Source of the DNA: Halalkalibacter akibai JCM 9157
GTDB taxonomy: Bacteria; Bacillota; Bacilli; Bacillales; Bacillaceae_D
Assembly: GCF_000513135.1 (NCBI RefSeq)
Contig: NZ_BAUV01000037.1
Location: 1 to 43,361 of the forward strand
DNA: 43,361 nucleotides
Direction of reading: 5' to 3'
In this document: positions 37,393 through 43,361 of the stretch, one piece after another
Layout: each line of letters begins with the position of its first letter
Position numbering within the stretch: position 1 is the first letter of the stretch
Position numbers and translations under genes: made by a program
Notes under the pieces: model-generated
Database searches by the model: none
Seen by the model: only the letters and a program-made list of their open reading frames with translations
Told to the model about the DNA's origin: nothing

Positions 37393-37403
37393 TTGTTTTA
37401 CTG

Positions 37404-37432
37404 TTGACTTTATCTTGGAATGATAGTATAGT
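37404..37432 (+). promoter_or_regulatory. Sigma-A promoter of the tRNA-Met gene
   Basis: TTGACT (37404-37409), 17 bases, TATAGT (37427-37432); the mature tRNA begins about 24 bases later. Confidence 0.75.
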
Positions 37433-37455
37433 AATTCTTGTCGCAATAATAATGT

Positions 37456-37532
37456 GGCGGTGTAGCTCAGCTGGCTAGAGCGTACGGTTCATACCCGTGA
37501 GGTCGTGGGTTCGACTCCCTCCGCCGCTACCA
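37456..37532 (+). tRNA. tRNA-Met (CAT anticodon)
   Basis: A complete 77-nt cloverleaf begins GGCGGTGTAGCTCAGC and includes the encoded CCA. The anticodon loop TTCATAC gives CAT, with a TACGG/CCGTG stem. G1 pairs with U and the acceptor stem is not the C1-A72 initiator type, so this is an elongator Met tRNA; CAT could also be the lysidine Ile2, but the B. subtilis tRNA-Met lies at the same place. The T stem has a U-U mismatch (see findings). Unlike B. subtilis, no tRNA-Glu follows. Confidence 0.93.
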
Positions 37533-37545
37533 ATTACATAAACTC

Positions 37546-37577
37546 AAACCTACATTCTTATGAATGTAGGTTTTTTT
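37546..37577 (+). terminator. Intrinsic terminator after tRNA-Met
   Basis: AAACCTACATTC and GAATGTAGGTTT form a perfect 12-bp stem around TTAT, followed by T residues. Confidence 0.95.
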
Positions 37578-37628
37578 CTGTTATTAAGCATCTAATTTGA
37601 TTGAGTGTGTGCAATGTAATTTTCTCTT

Positions 37629-37702
37629 GGTGAAATCGAGCTACAGTCACTCGACACCTCCCCGCGGAAAGCGAGTGACTGTAGCGGAATGGAACGAACA
37701 CG
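37629..37702. repeat. Dispersed palindromic repeat, copy B (short hairpin form, 74 bp)
   Basis: GCTACAGTCACTCG (37640-37653) and its exact complement (37672-37685) enclose an 18-nt GC-rich loop. The outer flanks read GGTGAAATC and GGAATGGAACGAACACG, which match, in reverse, the ends of copy A at 16508-16637. This is an internally deleted version of the same family. Confidence 0.82.
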
Positions 37703-37703
37703 T

Positions 37704-37899
37704 CTGAAGAAACTCAAATGTATGCGAAAGTAGATTTCTATAAAAATGCTATATTGCTTTAATAAATATTCATTAAACATGCAATATGAAATTTATACAT
37801 AAAATCCTTCTGCATCTTTCCCCATAGTACCCAATTATCTCCTAAAAAAAGAGTAGATGTGTCGTCTATTTTTGCATTCTATAGCTTTTGCTTTGTATT
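37704..37899. other. Gap before the spoIIE control region, with two hairpins
   Basis: No gene is seen. An AT-rich hairpin (37751-37787: ATATTGC-TTTAAT, loop, ATTAAA-CAT-GCAATAT) and a terminator-like hairpin (TAGATG-TGT-CGTCTA then TTTTT, 37854-37873) are present. No convincing promoter was found for a small RNA ending there. Confidence 0.45.
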
Positions 37900-37901
37900 T
37901 G

Positions 37902-37918
37902 AGACGAAAGAAGTCGAA
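37902..37918 (+). promoter_or_regulatory. Tandem Spo0A boxes upstream of spoIIE
   Basis: AGACGAA (37902-37908) and AGTCGAA (37912-37918) lie 10 bases apart, one helical turn, and each differs from TGTCGAA at one or two positions. Their place 27-43 bases upstream of the -35 is fit for activation by phosphorylated Spo0A. Confidence 0.6.
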
Positions 37919-37944
37919 CACTTTTGGCGATTGGCTTTGTGATT

Positions 37945-37977
37945 TTGACAAAAAATGAACATCTCTTTGATTATAAT
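37945..37977 (+). promoter_or_regulatory. Spo0A-activated sigma-A promoter of spoIIE (21-bp spacer)
   Basis: TTGACA (37945-37950) and TATAAT (37972-37977) are full consensus but 21 bases apart. This long spacer is the known trait of the Spo0A-dependent spoIIE and spoIIG promoters, which cannot work without Spo0A. Confidence 0.8.
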
Positions 37978-38012
37978 GAACACACGAATAAAACTTAGGG
38001 TGGTGGATGTTG

Positions 38013-40526
38013 ATGATTCAGAAGTATGCGAAAGAATGGACGGAACCCGCTGAACAAGAAACAATAATTGAAAACAGATGGTCGGGCATATCTAAACGGG
38101 TATCAGAAAAAACATCTTCATTAGCACGGGTTGCCTTTTTTCAATATGGACTCATGATTGCTATAATCGGCTTTTTACTAGGACGAGCTATGATTCTCTC
38201 TGAACTGGCTCCGTTTGTTTTGCCTTATTTGGCAGCTGTTTATATGTTGAAAAGGGAGAAGGCTGGAATAGCAGCACTTGCTTTGGTAGCTGGAGCTGCA
38301 ACGGGCTATCATGGCCAAATAGGTTTTGTCCTTATCGCGATCGTTGTTTATGTCCTTTTGCAAAAGGTCGTAACGAAATGGGCACCTGATGCAACAAAGG
38401 CATTACCGTATACGGTTTTTGCTGCTAGCATGCTGACAAGGCTAGGTATTGTCTTCTTTACAGAAGGAAGCTTCTCTTATTACGCTTTAATGATGGCAAC
38501 TGTAGAAGCTGGTTTAAGTTTTATTTTAACGATGATTTTTGTTCAAAGTGTTCCGATTGTTACCGCTCGTAAATTAAAACAACCGCTTCGAAACGAAGAA
38601 ATTGTTTGTTTAATTATTTTACTAGCTTCTGTTATGACAGGAACAGTTGGTTGGATGATCTACGATATGACGGTTGAGCATGTCCTAGCAAGATACTTAG
38701 TTCTCGCTTTTGCTTTTGTCGGTGGAGCTGCAATCGGGTCAACAGTTGGTGTTGTTACGGGATTGATTCTAAGTTTAGCTAGCGTGGCTAGTCTTTATCA
38801 AATGAGTTTACTTGCGTTTGCTGGTTTGCTAGGAGGCCTTCTAAAAGAAGGTAAGAAAATGGGAGTCGGTATTGGTCTATTAGTTGGTACGCTTTTAATT
38901 GGTTTGTATGGTGAAGGAGCCACAGAAGTTTCCGTTACATTAATGGAATCAATGTTAGCTATTTTAATCTTTTTTATTACACCTAAAAGTGTGTTCAGTA
39001 ATTTAGCTAGATATATACCAGGTACGGTTGAACATTCAAAAGAACAACAACAGTATTTAAGAAAAATACGAGATGTTACAGCAGGTAGAGTAGAACAGTT
39101 TTCTACCTTGTTTCAAACATTATCAAATAGTTTTCATGCACCTGCGCAGGCTTCTAATATTGAAGATGAAGCAAGAGAGGTGGATTACTTTTTAAGCAAT
39201 GTGACAGAGAAAACATGTCAAACTTGTTTCAAGAAAGAAAAATGTTGGGTACAGAACTTCTCTAAAACATATGATTCTTTGCAAAAGATTATGACTGAAA
39301 CAGAGGAGTATGGAGTTATTAGGGATCAAGTTCTAATGGCAGATTGGAATAAACACTGTATTAAACCAGAAAAGGTGATTAAAGCAATTGAGCATGAACA
39401 TAATCAATACCAAGCTAATCAAAAACTAAAAAAACAAGTTATAGAAAGTAGAAGGCTAGTTGCTGATCAATTATTAGGGGTATCAAGGGTAATGGGTGAT
39501 TTTGCAAAAGAAATTCAAAAGGAAAAAGAAGCCCATCATTATCAAGAAGAACAAATGCTTGAAGCTTTACGTGGTGTAGGTTTAGAAATTGGTCATGTGG
39601 ATATTTATAGTTTAGAAAAAGGTAACTTAGAGATCGAGATGAGTATCTCTTCAAATAATAAACATGGACAAGCAGAGAAAATTATTGCGCCGATGTTATC
39701 AGATCTTTTAAAAGAAACGGTTATTGTCAAAAAAGAAGAATTAGGATTCTATCCTAATGGTTATAATCATGTGTCGTTTAGTTCAGCTAAGCAGTTTGTT
39801 GTTGATACAGGAGTAGCTCATGTAGCTAAAGGAGGAGCTTACGTCTCAGGAGATTGTTATTCGACAATTGAATTAGGTTCTGGTAAGTATGCAATTGCCA
39901 TCAGTGATGGAATGGGGAATGGTGAGCGTGCGCATTTAGAAAGCAATGAAACGTTGCAGCTGTTACAAAAGGTACTACAGTCCGGAATAGAAGAAACTGT
40001 AGCCATTAAGTCTGTCAACTCCGTTCTATCACTGAGAACAACAGATGAAATTTTCTCAACCCTAGATTTAGCTATGATTGACTTGCAAGATGCCAATACT
40101 AGATTTTTAAAAATTGGGTCGATTCCGAGCTTTATTAAAAGAGGTAATCAAGTGATCAAGATTGAAGCAAGCAATCTTCCTATGGGAATGATTCAAGAGT
40201 TTGATGTAGATGTTGTTAGTGAACAACTTAAAGCTGGAGATCTTTTAGTAATGATGAGTGATGGAATTTACGATGCTCCAAAGCATGTAGAAAACAAGGA
40301 AGCTTGGATGAAGCGCCTGCTAGGTGAATTAGAAACAGAGGATCCTCAAGAAGTTGCTGACCTCATCTTAGAAAAAATAATACGTAACGAACATGGATCT
40401 ATAGATGATGACATGACGGTTGTAGTTGCAAAAATCAGACGAAACACACCGAAGTGGTCAGCTATTCCGATCTATAAGACCCCTAAACTCGTAAAAAAAC
40501 GGGGAAGCAAACGAGTTAGTTCTTAA
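38013..40526 (+). CDS. spoIIE: Stage II sporulation protein E (SpoIIE phosphatase)
   Basis: This 837-aa membrane phosphatase localises to the polar septum and dephosphorylates SpoIIAA, so freeing sigma-F in the forespore. The N-terminus has about ten transmembrane segments (residues 45-325), the central region a cytoplasmic FtsZ-linked part with cysteine pairs (CQTCFKKEKCW), and the C-terminal third is a PP2C domain with AISDGMGNGERA, MSDGIYDAP and DDMTVVVAKI carrying the metal aspartates. An ATG at 38007 lies too close to AGGGTGGTGG; ATG 38013 is taken. The Spo0A-dependent promoter is upstream. Confidence 0.97.
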   Translation: MIQKYAKEWTEPAEQETIIENRWSGISKRVSEKTSSLARVAFFQYGLMIAIIGFLLGRAMILSELAPFVLPYLAAVYMLKREKAGIAALALVAGAATGYHGQIGFVLIAIVVYVLLQKVVTKWAPDATKALPYTVFAASMLTRLGIVFFTEGSFSYYALMMATVEAGLSFILTMIFVQSVPIVTARKLKQPLRNEEIVCLIILLASVMTGTVGWMIYDMTVEHVLARYLVLAFAFVGGAAIGSTVGVVTGLILSLASVASLYQMSLLAFAGLLGGLLKEGKKMGVGIGLLVGTLLIGLYGEGATEVSVTLMESMLAILIFFITPKSVFSNLARYIPGTVEHSKEQQQYLRKIRDVTAGRVEQFSTLFQTLSNSFHAPAQASNIEDEAREVDYFLSNVTEKTCQTCFKKEKCWVQNFSKTYDSLQKIMTETEEYGVIRDQVLMADWNKHCIKPEKVIKAIEHEHNQYQANQKLKKQVIESRRLVADQLLGVSRVMGDFAKEIQKEKEAHHYQEEQMLEALRGVGLEIGHVDIYSLEKGNLEIEMSISSNNKHGQAEKIIAPMLSDLLKETVIVKKEELGFYPNGYNHVSFSSAKQFVVDTGVAHVAKGGAYVSGDCYSTIELGSGKYAIAISDGMGNGERAHLESNETLQLLQKVLQSGIEETVAIKSVNSVLSLRTTDEIFSTLDLAMIDLQDANTRFLKIGSIPSFIKRGNQVIKIEASNLPMGMIQEFDVDVVSEQLKAGDLLVMMSDGIYDAPKHVENKEAWMKRLLGELETEDPQEVADLILEKIIRNEHGSIDDDMTVVVAKIRRNTPKWSAIPIYKTPKLVKKRGSKRVSS

Positions 40527-40557
40527 AGGAATGAAGATAATCCAACGCCTAATTGAC

Positions 40558-40612
40558 AAAGGGGTTATCCCATAAGGTCAAAGTAGAGACCTTTTGAGAT
40601 AATTCCTTTTTT
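40558..40612 (+). terminator. Intrinsic terminator after spoIIE
   Basis: A long stem (AAGG-GG-TTATC-CCA-TAAGGTC and GACCTTTTG-AGATAA-TTCCTT) with an 8-nt loop is followed by six T residues. Minor bulges are present. Confidence 0.8.
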
Positions 40613-40778
40613 ATTTGTATATATGAAAAAAGCATATAGGAAACACATTTTACAATCTTCGGTTGAAACAAAAGCGAGAATTAGACAGGCAAAGGTAGAA
40701 AAACTAAGGTATCGCACGTATAAAACCTCAGGGGGTTGTGAATGATGGTAACATTCAGACTACTTGGAGGGGATACTA

Positions 40779-41519
40779 GTGGGTAAAGGAACTTTAAAGC
40801 AAATATTACTATTAACGGACGGACATTCAAATCAAGGCGAAGATCCTGTTGCGATTGCTGCACTAGCACGAGAAGAAGGAATCACTGTCAATGTAATTGG
40901 GGTTGTAGATGGAAATCATTTGAATGAACAAGGAATTGCTGAAATAGAATCCATTGCAATGGCTGGTGGTGGGGTCAGCCAAGTCGTTTATGCAAAACAG
41001 CTAGCACATACCGTTCAAATGGTAACAAGAAAAGCAATGACACAAACCATTCAAGGAGTTGTAAATAAAGAACTCTCACAAATACTAGGACAAAATCAAG
41101 AAATAGAAGATTTATCACCCGGGAAAAGAGGTCAAGTAATGGAAGTGGTCGACGAACTTGGCGAAACAATGAATCTCGATGTTTTAATCTTAGTTGATAC
41201 AAGTGCAAGTATGAAAAATAAATTACCAATGGTTCAAGAGGCATTAACAGACTTATCTATTAGTCTTACGTCTAGAATGGGGGCTAACCGTTTTGCACTC
41301 TATTCTTTTCCTGGTAAGAAAAAAGATATTGATAAGTTGCTTGATTGGTCACCGCAACTTAATTCTCTTACAGGTATTTTTCAAAAGCTTTCTTCCGGAG
41401 GCATTACTCCTACTGGGCCTGCTCTACAAGTGGCTCTGCAAAAATTCTCGAAGTCAAGTTCAAGAAGGAGTTTGATGGCTGGTGATGAAGAACAGCTATT
41501 CGAAGAATCAGGTATGTAA
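40779..41519 (+). CDS. yabS: VWA-domain protein YabS
   Basis: This 246-aa protein contains a von Willebrand factor A-like fold. The metal-ion-dependent adhesion motif is visible as LVDTSASM (about residue 145) together with a first half (LLLTDGHSNQGEDPV, residues 10-25) that looks like the end of a VWA fold. Its function is unknown; in B. subtilis it lies between spoIIE and yabT. A TTG at 40764 is in frame, but it is inside the GGAGGGG site; GTG 40779 is chosen. It overlaps the yabT start by 38 bases. Confidence 0.88.
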   Translation: MGKGTLKQILLLTDGHSNQGEDPVAIAALAREEGITVNVIGVVDGNHLNEQGIAEIESIAMAGGGVSQVVYAKQLAHTVQMVTRKAMTQTIQGVVNKELSQILGQNQEIEDLSPGKRGQVMEVVDELGETMNLDVLILVDTSASMKNKLPMVQEALTDLSISLTSRMGANRFALYSFPGKKKDIDKLLDWSPQLNSLTGIFQKLSSGGITPTGPALQVALQKFSKSSSRRSLMAGDEEQLFEESGM

Positions 41520-42459
41520 GCTTCCATCTGGAAGTAAGTTTCTCGGGAAGTGGCACAAACATCCGTACCGAATCGTTAGAACACTTGGAGCAGGAGCGAC
41601 AGGGACGGTGTATCTAGCAGAATCAACAAATGGACTTGTTGCATTAAAATTAGGAACAGATAGTATGTCGATTACATCCGAGGTCAATGTTTTAAAGCAC
41701 TTTTCAAAGGTTCAAGGACAAGTTCTTGGACCTTCTTTGCTAGATGTGGATGACATCGTTACACCTGAAGGAACCTTTCCCTTTTATGCAATGGAGTACT
41801 TAAAAGGTGATCAGTTAATCGACTACTTGCAAAATCGTGGGGCCGAATGGTTAGGGATATTAATGATTCAATTGCTTGGAGATTTAAGTCGACTTCATTC
41901 CGCAGGATGGGTTTTTGGAGATCTAAAACCCGATAACGTTCTGATTGTCGGTCCTCCTGCTAAAATTAGGTGGCTTGATGTAGGAGGAACAACTCTTATC
42001 GGGCGTTCTATCAAAGAATACACAGAGTTTTTTGATCGTGGTTATTGGGGGTTAGGCTCTAGAAAAGCAGAACCAAGTTATGATTTGTTCGCGGTAGCCA
42101 TGATTATGCTCAACACGGCCTATCCTAAACGTTTTGAGAAACAAGGAGAAAAACCTGTTTTATTTTTAAAACAACAAATAGATCAAAAGTCCATGTTAAG
42201 GCCATACAGCGACGTCATCATTCATGCTATTCAAGGAAAATACACAAGTGCGTCTCAGATGAGGCAAGATATGGTGAAGGCAGTATCAAATAAATCAACG
42301 TATAAACCTAAACCGGTTAAACAACATAGACCAAAAGTAAAACATAAACAGCCAAAAACTAAAAACGAAAAAAAATCTTCCTACTTTGTGGAAATCTTCC
42401 TGCTTACCTCTTTTCTTCTCCTTATATATATCCTATACTTATTTGGACAAATGATGTAA
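41482..42459 (+). CDS. yabT: Serine/threonine kinase YabT (forespore)
   Basis: This 325-aa membrane-anchored kinase is Hanks-type but divergent. It has a glycine loop GAGATGTVY (about residue 34), an ATP lysine in ALKLG, the catalytic segment FGDLKPDNVLI (HRD replaced by FGD) and DVGGTT instead of DFG. One transmembrane segment (about 300-320) ends the protein after a basic linker. In B. subtilis YabT is forespore-expressed, DNA-activated and phosphorylates RecA. GTG 41482 or ATG 41485 are possible starts, both about 11-14 bases after AAGGAG. Confidence 0.92.
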   Translation: MMKNSYSKNQVCKLPSGSKFLGKWHKHPYRIVRTLGAGATGTVYLAESTNGLVALKLGTDSMSITSEVNVLKHFSKVQGQVLGPSLLDVDDIVTPEGTFPFYAMEYLKGDQLIDYLQNRGAEWLGILMIQLLGDLSRLHSAGWVFGDLKPDNVLIVGPPAKIRWLDVGGTTLIGRSIKEYTEFFDRGYWGLGSRKAEPSYDLFAVAMIMLNTAYPKRFEKQGEKPVLFLKQQIDQKSMLRPYSDVIIHAIQGKYTSASQMRQDMVKAVSNKSTYKPKPVKQHRPKVKHKQPKTKNEKKSSYFVEIFLLTSFLLLIYILYLFGQMM

Positions 42460-42500
42460 ACGAGATTGTTTAATGGTAAGGGCTAATTGGAGATGGTTAG

Positions 42501-43253
42501 ATGAATGCAGATCGTATGATGGATATTTGCCTGCTTGCTGGTGAAATTATGCTGACTTACGGGGCTGAAACTTATCGTGTAGAAGAAACGCTAGAAAGAA
42601 TGGCGAAATCAGCTCATTTTAATAATGTACATAGTTTTGTGACAACAACAGGCATTTTCTTATCGTTTGAGGAAGATGGAAAAGGCGATGTTATGCAAAT
42701 GATCAGAGTAGATGATCGAATGCAGGATTTAAACAAAGTTACATTGGTCAATCAAGTGTCAAGAGAGTTTGTAAGTGGTGAGTTAAACGGAGACCAAGCA
42801 TGGGATAAGCTTCAAAAAATTGCAAAAGCCCCAGCGAATTATTCTGCACTTCTTCTCCACTTCTCATCAGGAGTAGCTGGGGGTGCGTTCTCCTACTTAT
42901 TCGGTGGCAACCTATTTGATACGATTCCGGCGTTTATTGCAGGATTCGTCGCAAGTTGGTGTATCGTCTTTCTTCAAGATTACACTAAAGTTAAGTTTTT
43001 TGCTGAATTCATGTCTGCTTTTCTTGGAGGAGCAGTAGCGATCGGACTCGTATTACTAGGAGTAGGGGAAAACCTGAACCAAGTGATCATCGGAACGTTA
43101 ATGCCACTAGTACCAGGTATCCCGTTAACCAATGCTGTTCGTGACCTAATGTCAGGTGACTTAGTCGCAGGTGTAAGCCGAGGAGCAGAGGCAATCATCA
43201 CAGCACTATCCATCGCCACAGGAATTGCTTTAGCCATTGCCCTCTTTTTATAA
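42501..43253 (+). CDS. Threonine/serine exporter N-terminal-type membrane protein (ThrE/YjjP family)
   Basis: This 250-aa protein has a soluble N-terminal half (residues 1-110: EIMLTYGAETYRVEETLERMAKS, FVTTTGIFLSFE) typical of the ThrE N-terminal (DUF1212/YjjP) family, then about five hydrophobic segments (about residues 115-250) with LMPLVPGIPLTNAVRDLMSGD. Family members export threonine, serine or small organic acids, often as a split pair with a smaller YjjB-like partner, which may lie beyond the window. In B. subtilis tilS lies after yabT; no tilS is in this window. A repeat (copy C) starts 56 bases after its stop. Confidence 0.85.
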   Translation: MNADRMMDICLLAGEIMLTYGAETYRVEETLERMAKSAHFNNVHSFVTTTGIFLSFEEDGKGDVMQMIRVDDRMQDLNKVTLVNQVSREFVSGELNGDQAWDKLQKIAKAPANYSALLLHFSSGVAGGAFSYLFGGNLFDTIPAFIAGFVASWCIVFLQDYTKVKFFAEFMSAFLGGAVAIGLVLLGVGENLNQVIIGTLMPLVPGIPLTNAVRDLMSGDLVAGVSRGAEAIITALSIATGIALAIALFL

Positions 43254-43309
43254 TCAATGGTTTTTTTAGAAGACATTTTTCGTAGCTTTTGTATATGGCT
43301 TACTGCTCA

Positions 43310-43361
43310 TAGTGAAATGGAGCGGAAGCCACTCGACTCCTGCGGGATCTAGAGGTAGGGT
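43310..43361. repeat. Dispersed palindromic repeat, copy C (cut by the window end)
   Basis: TAGTGAAATGGAGCGGAAG and the following CACTCGACTCCTGCGGGAT, then AGAGGTAGGG, match the reverse complement of the right end of copy A (16592-16637) with about three differences. It lies in opposite orientation to copy A and continues past the window. Confidence 0.8.

Noticed and set aside
40718-40746. Possible sigma-F promoter (GTATA and GTGAATGAT) before yabS
   Set aside because: The -10 fits at only about six positions, so no call is made even though yabT is forespore-expressed in B. subtilis.

Overview
The window is a near-origin core segment of an endospore-forming, low-GC Bacillaceae chromosome. 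Gene order closely follows the Bacillus subtilis rrn-csfB-tmk-holB-abrB-metS-ksgA-spoVG-mfd-spoIIE segment. The many sporulation genes (csfB, abrB, yabG, sspF, spoVG, fin, spoVT, yabPQ, spoIIE, yabT) and the G-rich, widely spaced ribosome binding sites support this. Nearly every gene lies on the + strand, as expected for a leading-strand arm. The sequence looks like an alkaliphile-type Bacillus (Alkalihalobacillus-like), but the species cannot be fixed from these data.

Layout. 1-170: end of an rRNA operon (5S and terminator). 216-1837: a small unknown gene, csfB/gin and a reverse-strand short-chain dehydrogenase. 1968-8355: an operon-like run yaaO, tmk, darA, holB, ricT, yabA, trmN6, rsmI, lacking the yaaR and yazA genes found at this place in B. 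subtilis. 8356-8827: abrB on the reverse strand with its promoter and a Spo0A box. 8922-11745: a nurA-herA pair for DNA-end processing, which is not part of the B. subtilis layout. 11742-14083: a T-box leader and metS, with an apparent +1 frameshift near codon 8. 14169-18291: tatD, yabE, rnmV and rsmA. 18298-22910: yabG, veg, sspF, ispE, purR, ridA, spoVG. 23036-27411: glmU, prs, ctc, pth, fin. 27610-37330: mfd, spoVT, yabM, mazG/yabN, rqcP, yabP, yabQ, divIC, yabR. 37404-43253: tRNA-Met, spoIIE, yabS, yabT, then a ThrE/YjjP-type exporter half where tilS would be expected.

Regulatory sites can be read for much of the sporulation cascade. They include Spo0A boxes at abrB and spoIIE (with the typical 21-bp spacer at spoIIE), and promoters resembling sigma-H (spoVG), sigma-F (fin), sigma-E (yabP), sigma-G (spoVT), sigma-K (yabG) and sigma-B (ctc). 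Paired PurBoxes lie at purR, and consensus or near-consensus sigma-A promoters at yabE, veg, yabR and the tRNA.

Unexplained structure lies mainly between genes: a palindromic repeat family with three members (16508, 37629, 43310), a tandem 103-bp GC-rich structured repeat between prs and ctc, and two overlapping perfect palindromes upstream of rnmV. The strongest candidates for follow-up are the nurA-herA pair, the metS frameshift and these repeat elements.
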